A DNA stretch of 64,000 bases from the NCBI RefSeq assembly GCF_000732195.1, contig NZ_JNNU01000005.1:124001-188000 (forward strand), given 5' to 3'. Source of the DNA: Neorhizobium vignae. Its GTDB lineage: Bacteria > Pseudomonadota > Alphaproteobacteria > Rhizobiales > Rhizobiaceae. Below the pieces are notes generated by a model. That model saw only the letters and a list, made by a program, of their open reading frames with translations, was not told the origin of the DNA and did not search any database. The position numbers and the translations under genes were made by a program. Below, piece by piece: positions 46,322-55,737 of this stretch (its first letter is position 1; each line of letters begins with the position of its first letter).

Positions 46322-47512
46322 ATGCAATACTCCACCAAGGCCCGACTTCTGCTCGCCGGCGCAGCACTTTCGACTTTCGCCGGCCCGGCATTCGCGCTCG
46401 ACGGCAACGATCTCGTCGCCAAGATCAACAGCGCGCTTTCGGTCCAGGGCGGCGGCGGCTTCTCGGCTGAAAAGGCCACCGTCAGCGGTTCGGACGTCAC
46501 GCTCACCAATGCCAAGTTCCTGATCCAGGCCGGCAAGCAGAGCCTGCCGCTCGGCACGGTCAAGTTCCAGGGCGTCGAAGAGGATAACGGCGGCTACACG
46601 GTGGAGAAGGTCACGTTCGACAACGTCAACGCCACCGAGGACAAGACCGCTTTCACCGCCTCGGACATCTCGATCAGCGGCCTTACCGTGCCGGCCAATG
46701 CGACCGGCGACAGCCTCGATGCGATCCTGCTCTATGACGAAGCCCATGTCGGCAAGATAACGGCCACCATCGACGGCAAGCCGGCCTTCTCGGTCGACGA
46801 GACCAACGTCACCACCGAGGTTGCCGACGACAATTCCTCCGTCGGCTTCGACCTCCAGGTCAACGGCATCAAGAGCGACCTCAGCCTCGTCGAGGACGCG
46901 CAGACCAAGGACACGCTGCAGCAGCTCGGCGTCACCTCGCTTGACGGCAAGGTTGTCATGTCCGGCGCCTGGACCCTCGAGGACGGCACGCTCGATATCG
47001 ACGAATACGCTCTCGATTTTGCCAAGGTCGGCAAATTCAACCTCGCCTTCAGCATGTCCGGCTACACGCTCGACTTCATCAAGTCGGCGAACGAGACCGC
47101 CAAGGCGATGGAAGCCAATCCGAACAAGGAAGAGGCCCAGCAGGCCGCAGGCCTTGCGATGCTCGGCCTGATGCAGCGCCTCACCTTCAACAGCGCCGAA
47201 ATCCGCTTCGAGGATGCCGGCATCACCAAGCGGGCCCTCGACTACGCCGGCAAGAGCCAGGGTACCACGGGCGAAGCCATGGCGCAGATGCTGAAGGGCA
47301 TGACGCCCCTGATGCTGGCGCAGTACAACGTGCCGGAACTGCAGAACATGGTGAGCGCTGCCGTCAACACCTATCTCGACAAGCCGGGCAGCTTCACGAT
47401 CACTGCCGAGCCGGCCGATGCCGTTCCCTTCCCGATGATCATGGGCGCCGCGATGGGCGCGCCGAACACGCTGCCCAAGGTTCTCGGCGTCAAGGTCACC
47501 GCCAACGACTGA
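46322..47512 (+). CDS. exported protein of unknown function, 396 residues
   Basis: A protein with a clear signal peptide (MQYSTKARLLLAGAALSTFA, cut near GPAFA). The mature part is rich in Asp, Thr, Val and Ala, with repeating short strands such as VEKVTFDNVNATEDKTAFTA and ISISGLTVPANATGDSLDAI, suggesting an elongated beta structure, and a helical middle (SANETAKAMEANPNKEEAQQ). No domain is recognised; similar proteins occur in Rhizobiales. The ggaggaac ribosome site is strong and a terminator follows, so it is transcribed alone. Confidence 0.8.
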   Translation: MQYSTKARLLLAGAALSTFAGPAFALDGNDLVAKINSALSVQGGGGFSAEKATVSGSDVTLTNAKFLIQAGKQSLPLGTVKFQGVEEDNGGYTVEKVTFDNVNATEDKTAFTASDISISGLTVPANATGDSLDAILLYDEAHVGKITATIDGKPAFSVDETNVTTEVADDNSSVGFDLQVNGIKSDLSLVEDAQTKDTLQQLGVTSLDGKVVMSGAWTLEDGTLDIDEYALDFAKVGKFNLAFSMSGYTLDFIKSANETAKAMEANPNKEEAQQAAGLAMLGLMQRLTFNSAEIRFEDAGITKRALDYAGKSQGTTGEAMAQMLKGMTPLMLAQYNVPELQNMVSAAVNTYLDKPGSFTITAEPADAVPFPMIMGAAMGAPNTLPKVLGVKVTAND

Positions 47513-47525
47513 GGCCCACCCGACA

Positions 47526-47560
47526 TGAAAAAACCCGGCGATCGCCCGCCGGGTTTTTTG
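47526..47560. terminator. bidirectional intrinsic terminator
   Basis: AAAAAACCCGGCG and CGCCGGGTTTTTT stems flank a short loop. A-tract and T-tract on the two sides let it end both the exported protein gene and the converging DUF1236 gene. Confidence 0.88.
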
Positions 47561-47583
47561 TTGCTCTAAAGAGCCGGATGAAA

Positions 47584-47904
47584 TTATTCCAGAACCTGGA
47601 TGACGGTTCGGGTCTGCGGATTGACGATAACGCGTCGATCGTTGACGACCGTGTAGGCATAATCGTCGTAACCATCCACCCTGCGCACTTCTACCGTCTC
47701 CGGAAGGGCGGCGCCGACAGCGATCTCTCCCTCGTAGGAGATTGAAGGAACGCTCTGCTCCATGACGTAGGTTCGGACCTGGCCGGGCAGGATGACCGTC
47801 GAATTTGTCGTGACCGGATCCTGGGTGACGATCGTCGTCTGGGCGTAAGCCGCGCCCGAGAGTGCGATCAGGACCGCCGATGCGGCCAGTAGGGTCTTGC
47901 GCAT
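47584..47904 (-). CDS. DUF1236 family exported protein
   Basis: A 106-residue protein with a signal peptide cut after GAAYA. The mature part has QVRTYVMEQSVPSISYEGEI and GAALPETVEVRRVDGYDDYA followed by YTVVNDRRVIVNPQTRTVIQ, the DUF1236 signature (a small beta domain of unknown role in rhizobial periplasmic proteins). Here there is only one copy. An EcfG-type promoter candidate lies just upstream, suggesting stress induction. Confidence 0.88.
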   Translation of the reverse strand: MRKTLLAASAVLIALSGAAYAQTTIVTQDPVTTNSTVILPGQVRTYVMEQSVPSISYEGEIAVGAALPETVEVRRVDGYDDYAYTVVNDRRVIVNPQTRTVIQVLE

Positions 47905-47937
47905 ATCTTTTTCTCCCTGTGCTTCTGCTGTTCTAAC

Positions 47938-47962
47938 AACACAAGCGCGCGGATATGGTTCC
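47938..47962 (-). promoter_or_regulatory. EcfG-type promoter candidate of the DUF1236 gene
   Basis: On the minus strand GGAAC (47962-47958), 16 nt, then TGTT (47941-47938): one base from GGAAC-N16-CGTT. The gene start is 34 nt further on, the same distance as at the perfect site near 19314. Confidence 0.5.
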
Positions 47963-48150
47963 CCCTATTCGCTTGACGCACGGGACGCCTGGACGGCATC
48001 CTGACGCCCCAGGCGGGCGCGAGCGGCACCATTGGGTGACGAGGCTGGGAGCGACAACCGGGCATGGGCAGATGTTTTTTTGTCACTCACAGGATCGTCC
48101 CTCTGCGAGGCGCCCCTAGATAACGATGTCTTTAGCGGAGGTTTTACCCC

Positions 48151-49305
48151 ATGAATTTGCCAATCCAACCATCGACCCGGATATTCTGCCCCACGATCGA
48201 CGCGGCGATCGATGATGCCCTTGCCGCCAGGCGGCTCGTCGGCACCGTGGTGATGGTCGCCAGGGACGGCGAGATCGTCTACCGCCGCGCCGCCGGATTG
48301 GCGGACAGGGAAGCGGGCCTGAAGGCCAGCGAGGACACAATCTTCCGCCTGGCCTCGATCACCAAGCCGATCGTCACCATCACCGCCATGCGACTGATCG
48401 AACAGGGCCGCATAGGCCTCGACGACCCGGTGACGAAATGGCTGCCCGACTTCCGGCCCCGGCTCGAAGACGGGTCCGAAGCGACGATCCTCATCCGGCA
48501 TCTCCTCACCCACACGTCCGGCCTCAGCTATAGTTTCGAACTGGAAGACGGCCCTTATGCTCGCGCCGGCGTGTCGGATGGCGTCGATCAGCCGGGCCTC
48601 TCGCTCGAAGAGAACCTGCGCCGCATCGCCTCGGTGCCGCTGCTCTTTGCCCCCGGCACCGGCTGGCGATATTCGGTCTCGATGGACGTGCTCGGCGGCG
48701 TCATCGAAAAGGAGACCGGCAAACGCCTCGGCGAGGCCGTCGCCGAACTGGTCATGCGGCCGCTCGGCCTTTCCGATACCGGCTTCACCGTCACCGACCG
48801 CAGCCGGCTCGCGGCGCCTTACGTAGACGGTTCACCCGAACCGAAGCGCATGGGCGAGACGGAAAAGGTCCGTGCGCTCGACGGATCGGTGGCGTTCGCG
48901 CCGGACCGGATCTTCAACCCCGCCTCCTTCCATTCCGGCGGCGGCGGCATGGCCGGGACCGCCTTAGACGTGCTGACAGTGCTCGAAACCATCGCCAAGG
49001 GCGGCGCGCCGCTGCTCTCTGAAAAGACGGTCCGGCAGATGACGACAAACCAGATCGGCGATCTGCTGGAGCCGACGCGGCCGGGCTTCGGGTTCGGTTT
49101 CGGCTGGGCGATCGTGCTCGATCCGGCAAAGGCAGGCCTGCCGGTTTCGCCCGGTTCGCTGCAATGGGGCGGCGTCTACGGCCACCACTGGTTCATGGAT
49201 CTGACGAAGAAAATCACGCTTGTGGGACTGACCAACACCACCCTCGAAGGCATGTGGGGTCAGTTCACGCTGGACCTGAAAAAAGCCGTCGCCGCCGATC
49301 TTTAG
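48151..49305 (+). CDS. serine hydrolase, beta-lactamase/EstB family
   Basis: A 384-residue class C beta-lactamase-fold protein. The nucleophile motif is S69-I-T-K72 in FRLASITKPIVTI; the tyrosine motif is in TGWRYSVSMDVLGG; the third motif region has GVYGHHWFMD in place of a classical KTG. No signal peptide is seen, so it is more likely a cytoplasmic esterase (EstB-like) than a resistance enzyme. A gcggagg ribosome site precedes ATG 48151, and a bidirectional terminator follows. Confidence 0.87.
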   Translation: MNLPIQPSTRIFCPTIDAAIDDALAARRLVGTVVMVARDGEIVYRRAAGLADREAGLKASEDTIFRLASITKPIVTITAMRLIEQGRIGLDDPVTKWLPDFRPRLEDGSEATILIRHLLTHTSGLSYSFELEDGPYARAGVSDGVDQPGLSLEENLRRIASVPLLFAPGTGWRYSVSMDVLGGVIEKETGKRLGEAVAELVMRPLGLSDTGFTVTDRSRLAAPYVDGSPEPKRMGETEKVRALDGSVAFAPDRIFNPASFHSGGGGMAGTALDVLTVLETIAKGGAPLLSEKTVRQMTTNQIGDLLEPTRPGFGFGFGWAIVLDPAKAGLPVSPGSLQWGGVYGHHWFMDLTKKITLVGLTNTTLEGMWGQFTLDLKKAVAADL

Positions 49306-49329
49306 GCCGGTCATCCTCAGAGATTGAAT

Positions 49330-49361
49330 CAAAAAGCCCGGCGCTTGGCCGGGCTTTTTAC
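49330..49361. terminator. bidirectional intrinsic terminator
   Basis: AAAAAGCCCGGC-GCTT-GGCCGGGCTTTTT lies between the converging serine hydrolase and aspS genes and can act in both directions. Confidence 0.9.
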
Positions 49362-49375
49362 GTTCTACAGAGAAC

Positions 49376-51166
49376 TCAGTCCTTCTTCGGCGTCGGCACG
49401 ACGCGGATGGCCAGTTCGCGCAACTGCTGCGGCGTTGCCGGCGACGGGGCGCCCATCAGCAGATCCTGGGCCTGCTGGTTCATCGGGAACAGCGTCACTT
49501 CGCGCAGGTTCTTGGCGCCGACGAGCAGCATGACGATACGGTCGATGCCGAAAGCGGCGCCGCCATGCGGAGGCGCGCCGTACTGGAACGCACGGTACAT
49601 GCCGCCGAACCGGTCCTCGACATCCGCCTGGCTGAGGCCGACCTTTTCGAAGGCCTTGACCATCAGTTCCGGCGACTGGTTACGGATCGAGCCCGAAGCG
49701 ATTTCGAAGCCGTTGCACACCGCGTCATACTGGAACGCCTTGATCGTCAGCGGATCCTGGTTTTCCAGCGCCTCGATGCCGCCCTGCGGCATGGAGAAGG
49801 GGTTGTGGGCGAAATCGAGCTTCTTTTCTTCCTCGCTCCATTCGTAGAACGGGAAGTCGACGATCCAGCACATCTCGAAACGATCGCGGTCGACAAGGTT
49901 CAGCTCCTCGCCGGCGCGGGTGCGGGCTTCGCCTGCAAACTTGTAGAACTTGGCCGGGTCGCCGGCGACGAAGAAGCAGGCGTCGCCGTCGTCGAGACCG
50001 AGCTGGGTGCGGATCGCTTCAGTACGCTCTTCGCCGATGTTCTTGGCGAGCGGGCCGGCGCCTTCGAGCTTGTCGCCTTCCTTGCGCCAGAAGATGTAGC
50101 CGAGGCCCGGCTGGCCGGTCGACTGCGCCCAGGCGTTCATGCGGTCGCAGAATGCGCGGCTACCGCCGGTCTTGGCTGGGATGGCCCAGACTTCAACCTT
50201 CGGGTTCGAGGCGATCATGCCGGCGAACACCTTGAAGCCGGAGCCGGCAAAATGTTCGGTGACGGCCTGCATCTCGATCGGGTTGCGCAGATCCGGCTTG
50301 TCGGAACCGTATTTGCGGATCGCCACGTCATAGGGAATCCGCGGCCAGTCCTTGGTGACCGGCTTGCCTTCGGCGAACTGTTCGAACACACCGGTCATGA
50401 CCGGACCCATCGTGTTCCAGACGTCTTCCTGGGTGACGAAGCTCATTTCCAGGTCGAGCTGGTAGAACTCGCCCGGCAGGCGGTCGGCGCGCGGGTCTTC
50501 GTCGCGGAAGCAGGGGGCGATCTGGAAGTAGCGGTCGAAACCAGCGACCATCAGCAGCTGCTTGTACTGCTGCGGCGCCTGCGGCAGCGCGAAGAACTTG
50601 CCTTCATGGATGCGGCTCGGCACCAGGAAGTCGCGAGCGCCTTCCGGGGACGAAGCGGTCAGGATCGGCGTCGAATATTCGGCGAAGCCGATCTCGCCCA
50701 TGCGGCGGCGCATGTCGGAGATGATCTGGGTGCGCTTGACGATGTTCCTGTGCAGGGTCTCGCGGCGCAGGTCGAGGAAGCGGTACTTGAGGCGCACGTC
50801 TTCCGGATAATCCGGCTCGCCGAATACCGGCAGCGGCAGTTCCTTGGCGGCGGAGAGCACCTCGATTTCCTGGGCGTAGAGTTCGATCTCGCCGGTCGCC
50901 ATGCCCTTGTTGACGGTGTCTTCCGAGCGCGCCTTGACGAGGCCGTCGATGCGGATGACCCACTCGCCGCGGACGATCTCGGCGGTCTTGAAGGCAGGGC
51001 TGTCCGGATCGGCGACGACCTGGGTCATGCCGTAATGGTCGCGAAGGTCGATGAACAGCACGCCGCCGTGATCTCGCACGCGATGCACCCAGCCGGACAG
51101 GCGGACGGTCGATCCGACGTCGGACTTCTTGAGGGCGGCACAGGTATGGCTGCGGTAACGGTGCAT
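49376..51166 (-). CDS. aspS: aspartyl-tRNA synthetase
   Basis: A 596-residue class IIb synthetase. An N-terminal OB-fold ([20 protein letters not shown], then [20 protein letters not shown]), the class II motifs ([40 protein letters not shown]), a GAD insertion domain, and motif 3 in [20 protein letters not shown]. The bacterial-type length matches non-discriminating enzymes when GatCAB is used for asparagine; discrimination cannot be decided here. The start is ATG 51166. Confidence 0.97.
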   Translation of the reverse strand: MHRYRSHTCAALKKSDVGSTVRLSGWVHRVRDHGGVLFIDLRDHYGMTQVVADPDSPAFKTAEIVRGEWVIRIDGLVKARSEDTVNKGMATGEIELYAQEIEVLSAAKELPLPVFGEPDYPEDVRLKYRFLDLRRETLHRNIVKRTQIISDMRRRMGEIGFAEYSTPILTASSPEGARDFLVPSRIHEGKFFALPQAPQQYKQLLMVAGFDRYFQIAPCFRDEDPRADRLPGEFYQLDLEMSFVTQEDVWNTMGPVMTGVFEQFAEGKPVTKDWPRIPYDVAIRKYGSDKPDLRNPIEMQAVTEHFAGSGFKVFAGMIASNPKVEVWAIPAKTGGSRAFCDRMNAWAQSTGQPGLGYIFWRKEGDKLEGAGPLAKNIGEERTEAIRTQLGLDDGDACFFVAGDPAKFYKFAGEARTRAGEELNLVDRDRFEMCWIVDFPFYEWSEEEKKLDFAHNPFSMPQGGIEALENQDPLTIKAFQYDAVCNGFEIASGSIRNQSPELMVKAFEKVGLSQADVEDRFGGMYRAFQYGAPPHGGAAFGIDRIVMLLVGAKNLREVTLFPMNQQAQDLLMGAPSPATPQQLRELAIRVVPTPKKD

Positions 51167-51502
51167 TTCAGTATCCTGGACGGTTAAGTTTTGCGGTCTT
51201 TCGGCGTGCGTAGCACGGCCTGCCGGCTTTATGGAAAATCGGCGGGAAAAGCGCATGATGGACATGCTTTGTCAAGGCAGAACCGATCTGCCGCCCAAAA
51301 CGCCGCAAAGGGACGGAGGGATATCTGGCGGCGGCCAGCATGCCCCGGCAGCCCCGAACAGGCCGCGTATCGCCCTCTCCATGAGGGGTTCACATTAGAA
51401 AGACCAGGCGTGTCGCTTATCGCTGGCCCTGCCGATGGTTCGGGATATAAAACGGTAGAACCATCCAGCGACTCTCCCGATTCCCGCGCAAAGCCCTCCC
51501 CC
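51167..51502. other. divergent intergenic region between aspS and an MFS gene
   Basis: About 335 nt with no gene that I can support. It must contain the promoters of aspS (minus) and of the transporter (plus). The frame of the transporter stays open through it but the residues are unlike any MFS N-terminus. I see no riboswitch, T-box or strong palindrome. Confidence 0.4.
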
Positions 51503-52750
51503 ATGAGCCATATCCGTCCCCTGATCCCCCTCCTTGTCACTGCAGGCATCCTGATCGGCGGCAACGGACTGCAGGGCACCTATATCGCGCTGCGCGGCTC
51601 GGCCGAAGGGTTTTCGCCCTCGACCATCGGCATGATCGGCGCCGGCTACAGCATCGGTTTCGCCTTCGGCTGCATGTACGTGACGCGGCTGCTCCGGCAG
51701 ATCGGCCATATCCGCACCTTCTCGGCGATGGCCGCGGTCACCGCATCGGCTTCGATCGGCATGTCGATGATCATAGACCCGACTTTCTGGTTCGCGATGC
51801 GCTTCGTGATCGGCATTGCGGTCGCCAGCCTGTTTGCGACGGTCGAGAGCTGGATCAACGCCAAGGTCACCAATGCCAACCGGGCGCGCACGCTCTCCAT
51901 CTACCGTTTCGTCGACCTCGGCTCGGTGACGGTGGCGCAATACATCATCCCGACCGTCGGCATAGAAGGGCCGGTCATCTTCAACATCATCGCGATTGCG
52001 CTGATCCTGTCGCTGGTGCCGATCTCGATCGCCGACAAGTCGAGCCCGGCGCCGCCGGAAACGATCTCCTTCGACCTGAAGGCTGTCTGGCGTATCTCGC
52101 CGCTCGCGGTCGTGGGTGTCATTTCGGTCGGCCTGTCGATGGCAGCCTTCCGCAATATCGGGCCGATCTATGCGGCAGAGATCGGCATGAGCATCACCTC
52201 GATCGCCACCTTCATGAGCGCCGGCATCGTCGGCGGCGTGGTGCTCCAATATCCGCTCGGCATCTATTCCGACAGGCTCGACCGGCGCCGCGTCATCCTG
52301 TGGACGACGATCGGCTCGATCGTCACCGGCGCCTACCTCTCCTTCGGTGCCGGCACCAGCGAGACCGCCAATATCGTTAGCGTCTTCCTGTTCGGCGCCT
52401 TCTCGATGCCGCTCTATTCGCTGTGCTCGGCGCATGGCAACGATTACGCCAAGCCCGGCGAGCATGCGCTGGTTTCGGCCGGCCTCCTGTTCTACTGGTC
52501 TGTCGGAGCGACGGTCGGGCCGCTGCTCGCCTCGATCCTGCTGCAGTATTGCGGACCACGCGCCTTTTTCGCCTATACATCGTTCATCTTCCTCGGCTTC
52601 ATGATCTTTACGTTGAGGCGGATGCGGGCGCGTCCCTCCGTTCCCCCGTCGGAGCGTTCCGGGCGCTTCCGGGCATTGCTCCGGACATCGGCCTATTTCA
52701 ACAGGCTCGCCGGCCCGCCCGATAGACCCGATAAAGACGAGCGGGAGTAA
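51503..52750 (+). CDS. MFS transporter (YcaD/UMF1-like exporter)
   Basis: A 415-residue protein with 12 helices: MSHIRPLIPLLVTAGILIGG and NGLQGTYIALRGSAEGFSPS at the start, then GFAFGCMYVTRLLRQIGHIR and a second-half motif GIYSDRLDRRRVILWTTIG. The pattern is that of the YcaD group of putative exporters; no substrate is known. It sits between aspS and rnd, a conserved position in rhizobia. The ATG at 51503 is chosen because it starts the first helix. Confidence 0.85.
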   Translation: MSHIRPLIPLLVTAGILIGGNGLQGTYIALRGSAEGFSPSTIGMIGAGYSIGFAFGCMYVTRLLRQIGHIRTFSAMAAVTASASIGMSMIIDPTFWFAMRFVIGIAVASLFATVESWINAKVTNANRARTLSIYRFVDLGSVTVAQYIIPTVGIEGPVIFNIIAIALILSLVPISIADKSSPAPPETISFDLKAVWRISPLAVVGVISVGLSMAAFRNIGPIYAAEIGMSITSIATFMSAGIVGGVVLQYPLGIYSDRLDRRRVILWTTIGSIVTGAYLSFGAGTSETANIVSVFLFGAFSMPLYSLCSAHGNDYAKPGEHALVSAGLLFYWSVGATVGPLLASILLQYCGPRAFFAYTSFIFLGFMIFTLRRMRARPSVPPSERSGRFRALLRTSAYFNRLAGPPDRPDKDERE

Positions 52751-52827
52751 AGGTTAAACACCGTTGCGTATTGACATATGCGGCGGGAAGGAGAAGGAAG
52801 GTTGATCACCCTCACGTGAATGAAACG

Positions 52828-53973
52828 ATGATCCAGACGACCGCCGCACTCGAAGAAGCCTGCATCCAGCTGGCCCAATCGGACTTCATCACCATCGACA
52901 CCGAGTTCCTCAGGGAAACGACCTTCTGGCCCGAGCTGTGCCTCATCCAGATGGCGAGCCCGACGGTGGAAGTTCTCGTCGATCCGCTCGCCAAGGGGCT
53001 GAGCCTGAAACCCTTCTTCGAGCTGATGGCCAATCCCGCCGTCACCAAGGTGTTTCACGCCGCCCGCCAGGATATCGAAATCATCCACCATCTCGGCAAT
53101 CTGGTGCCGCATCCGATCTTCGACACCCAGGTCGCCGCCATGGTCTGCGGCTTCGGGGATTCGGTCTCCTACGATCAGCTCGTCAGCCGCATCAAGGACG
53201 TCCATATCGACAAGTCCTCGCGCTTCACCGACTGGAGCCGCCGGCCGCTTTCCGACAAGCAGCTCGAATACGCGCTGGCCGACGTTACCCATCTTCGCGA
53301 CGTCTACCTGTTCCTCAAGGCTCAGCTGGAACGGGAAGGCCGGGCGCTGTGGCTGACCGAGGAAATGGCCGTGCTGGAATCTCCCGGCACCTATGACCTG
53401 CATCCGGACGACGCATGGGCGCGCCTCAAGTCGCGGCTGCGCAAGCCGACCGAACTCGCCGTCCTGAAATACGTCGCCGCCTGGCGCGAGCGCGAAGCAC
53501 GCAGCCGCAACGTGCCGCGCTCCCGCGTGCTGAAGGACGACGCGATCTACGAGATCGCCCAGCAGCAGCCGAAGGACGTGGAAGCCATGTCGCGGCTTCG
53601 CACCATTCCAAAGGGCTGGGAGCGCTCCGCCTCCGGCGCCGCCATCATCGAAGCGGTCAATGCCGCTCTCGCCCTGCCGAAGACCGAGATGCCGCATGCG
53701 CCGAAACATGTGCATGTCCCGGAAGGCACCGCCGCCGCCGTGGAGCTGCTCAAGGTTCTCCTGAAGCTGATCTCCGACAAGCAGGGTGTCGCCGCCAAGA
53801 TCATCGCCAATACCGACGATCTCGAAAGGATCGCCGCCGAGGGCGAGGCAGCCAATGTCGGAGCCTTGCACGGCTGGCGCCGCGACCTTTTCGGAGAAAC
53901 CGCCTTGAAACTGATCAGCGGCGGCGTGGCCCTGCGCTTCGTCAACAAGAAGGTCGAGGCGGTGGAGCTTTAA
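52828..53973 (+). CDS. rnd: ribonuclease D
   Basis: A 381-residue 3'-5' exoribonuclease for tRNA and other stable RNA ends. The DEDD metal residues are in FITIDTEFLRETTFWPELC, KVFHAARQDIEIIHHL and LEYALADVTHLRDVYLFL; the HRDC domain follows from KPTELAVLKYVAAWREREAR. The start is uncertain: ATG 52828 gives the usual N-terminus, a GTG at 52816 is four codons upstream, and neither has a strong ribosome site. Confidence 0.95.
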   Translation: MIQTTAALEEACIQLAQSDFITIDTEFLRETTFWPELCLIQMASPTVEVLVDPLAKGLSLKPFFELMANPAVTKVFHAARQDIEIIHHLGNLVPHPIFDTQVAAMVCGFGDSVSYDQLVSRIKDVHIDKSSRFTDWSRRPLSDKQLEYALADVTHLRDVYLFLKAQLEREGRALWLTEEMAVLESPGTYDLHPDDAWARLKSRLRKPTELAVLKYVAAWREREARSRNVPRSRVLKDDAIYEIAQQQPKDVEAMSRLRTIPKGWERSASGAAIIEAVNAALALPKTEMPHAPKHVHVPEGTAAAVELLKVLLKLISDKQGVAAKIIANTDDLERIAAEGEAANVGALHGWRRDLFGETALKLISGGVALRFVNKKVEAVEL

Positions 53974-54031
53974 GGGTTATGCCCTTGACCGCTTGCCTCG
54001 AACTTCGCGTAGCTGGAGGCCTGAGCGACCG

Positions 54032-54349
54032 ATGCGCTGCCCGACATCGAATGTCCTGATCGCCGTCGTCGCCCTGCTCTCGTTATTGCTCGTTGTCCTC
54101 ATGGAAACGGCAGGGTTCGGGGTCTTTTCACCGCTCTGGAACCGCCCGATCGTCCGGGTGATCTGCGCGGCCAACCTGCTCGTCGCCCTGCCGGGCCTGA
54201 TGACGGCGAAGCACGTCGCCTGGCTCAACTACCTGCTCCTCAGCATCGCCGCCTATGTCGTGGCCTCGACCACGCCGATCACGGCACTCTGGATCATTCC
54301 GAGGACGGCCTTCGTCGCCGTCACGCATGCATTTTCGACCCTTTGGTGA
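54032..54349 (+). CDS. small membrane protein, unknown function
   Basis: A 105-residue protein with three predicted helices: VLIAVVALLSLLLVVLMETA, VRVICAANLLVALPGLMTAK and WLNYLLLSIAAYVVASTTPI. It begins at ATG 54032, with tggagg rather far upstream. No family is recognised. Its last 29 nt overlap the 3' end of the DUF2000 gene on the other strand, so the two transcripts are antisense at their ends. Codon use fits the window. Confidence 0.6.
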   Translation: MRCPTSNVLIAVVALLSLLLVVLMETAGFGVFSPLWNRPIVRVICAANLLVALPGLMTAKHVAWLNYLLLSIAAYVVASTTPITALWIIPRTAFVAVTHAFSTLW

Positions 54350-54728
54350 TCTTGTCGACGATCTTCTTCTCGGTCCTGATCGCGATGCCCACCAACTTCG
54401 CATCCTCCGGCGAGAATTGTGCGAACACCTCGCGGTTGGCCGCATCATGGCCGGTCGAGAACATTTCCTCGATATAGGCAGACGTCGTCACCTCCCGTTC
54501 CAGCGACCGCCGGTGGATGGTGCGCAGCGTCTCCTTGTCGGCGGTCAACACCACGATCGGCTGGATGCTCATCGGATTGTAGACATGACCCGCCGCATCC
54601 CGATATGCTTGGCCGATGATCGCGGGATTTTGCGCGATGATGCCGCTCGTCAGAAACGCGGTCACGTTGAGCTCCTGCCAGGGGGCGAGGTCATCGCGAA
54701 GCACGATCGCGATCTTGGTATCGAACAT
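54321..54728 (-). CDS. DUF2000 family protein
   Basis: A 135-residue soluble protein of the DUF2000 family (peptidyl-tRNA hydrolase II-like fold): KIAIVLRDDLAPWQELNVTA, FLTSGIIAQNPAIIGQAYRD, YNPMSIQPIVVLTADKETL and REVFAQFSPEDAKLVGIAIR. The role is unknown; genes of this family often stand beside AraC regulators. The ATG at 54728 shares bases with the start codon of the divergent AraC gene (CATG). A TTG three codons upstream is an alternative. Confidence 0.85.
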   Translation of the reverse strand: MFDTKIAIVLRDDLAPWQELNVTAFLTSGIIAQNPAIIGQAYRDAAGHVYNPMSIQPIVVLTADKETLRTIHRRSLEREVTTSAYIEEMFSTGHDAANREVFAQFSPEDAKLVGIAIRTEKKIVDKITKGSKMHA

Positions 54729-55647
54729 GAAGAACAACTCCGTCGAAGGTTATGCGAGAACTGACGAGATAACGGCAGCCGATGCCGTGGGTCTTGAACG
54801 TTCGTGCAACGCCGCAAATACATCTGACGGCAGCGCAAGAGGCGCGCCTGACGGCATCGTCCAGGCGCCCTCCTCGCGCGGCATCGAGCGGATCGAGGCA
54901 CGGTTCCACGGGCTTGGTTTCGAGCCGCATCGCCACGACACCTATGCGATCGGGCTGACGCTTTCCGGCGTACAGACCTTCCAGTATCGCGGTGCCGCCC
55001 GCGCCAGCCTGCCCGGCAATGTCATCGTGCTGCATCCGGACGAGGTGCATGACGGGGCGGCCGGCACCGACGCCGGGCTACGCTACCGCATGCTCTACCT
55101 GCCGCCGGAACGGTTGATCGAGGCAGCCGGCGGGTCGCGCGGCCTGCCCTTCGTGCCCGACCCGATCATCGCGGATGCGGAATTCCGGCAGTGTCTTTCC
55201 GAAGCCCTGGACGATCTCGAAGCCGAGCCGCAGGACCTGCTGCTCGACGACCTGATCGCCCGGCTTGCGACAAGCCTCTGGCGCCATGCGGATGGCAGGG
55301 GCGGTGCGGCGGGCACGCCGCGCGCGCAAGAGGCTGTGCTGCGCTGCCGCGATTACCTGCAGGCGAACACGGACCGGACGGTCTCCTCCGAAGAGCTCGA
55401 AGAGGTGAGCGGCTTCGACCGCTACACCACCGCCAGGCAATTCCGGAACCTTCTGGGCACCAGCCCGCACCGCTATCTCGTCATGCGCCGGCTCGACCGG
55501 GCAAAGGCCCTGCTGTCGCAAGGCGGCAGCCTGGCGGATATCGCGGTCGATACGGGCTTTGCCGATCAGGCCCATTTCACCCGTCATTTCAAGAAGACAT
55601 TCGGCATGACGCCGGGCCGCTGGATGGCGCTTAAGCGTAGCGCCTAA
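54727..55647 (+). CDS. AraC family transcriptional regulator with cupin sensor
   Basis: About 306 residues. An N-terminal cupin (EARFHGLGFEPHRHDTYAIG, then NVIVLHPDEVHDG) should bind an effector, and a C-terminal double helix-turn-helix (VLRCRDYLQANTDRTVSSEE, DRYTTARQFRNLLGTSPHRY, ADIAVDTGFADQAHFTRHFK and FGMTPGRWMAL) binds DNA. The start is uncertain: ATG 54727 overlaps the start codon of the divergent DUF2000 gene, and the first 40 residues are poorly conserved, so translation may begin downstream. It most likely controls the DUF2000 gene and itself. Confidence 0.85.
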   Translation: MKNNSVEGYARTDEITAADAVGLERSCNAANTSDGSARGAPDGIVQAPSSRGIERIEARFHGLGFEPHRHDTYAIGLTLSGVQTFQYRGAARASLPGNVIVLHPDEVHDGAAGTDAGLRYRMLYLPPERLIEAAGGSRGLPFVPDPIIADAEFRQCLSEALDDLEAEPQDLLLDDLIARLATSLWRHADGRGGAAGTPRAQEAVLRCRDYLQANTDRTVSSEELEEVSGFDRYTTARQFRNLLGTSPHRYLVMRRLDRAKALLSQGGSLADIAVDTGFADQAHFTRHFKKTFGMTPGRWMALKRSA

Positions 55648-55671
55648 GTTGCCGTGGCATTTGTGAAATTA

Positions 55672-55722
55672 CCGTCATCAAAGCTTCATCGAAGCGTCAA
55701 TCTTCCATCACCTCACCGTCAT
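55672..55722 (+). promoter_or_regulatory. tandem PhoB-box-like array
   Basis: Five 7-mers at an exact 11-nt period: CCGTCAT, GCTTCAT, GCGTCAA, CCATCAC, CCGTCAT, separated by CAAA, CGAA, TCTT and CTCA. The Pho box is CTGTCAT-N4-CTGTCAT with the same period. The first and last units match 6 of 7 bases, the middle ones 4 of 7. A weaker sixth unit (TTGTGAA) may precede. The array ends 53 nt before the phytase-like gene start. Confidence 0.6.
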
Positions 55723-55737
55723 GCACTCGCCTTAACC

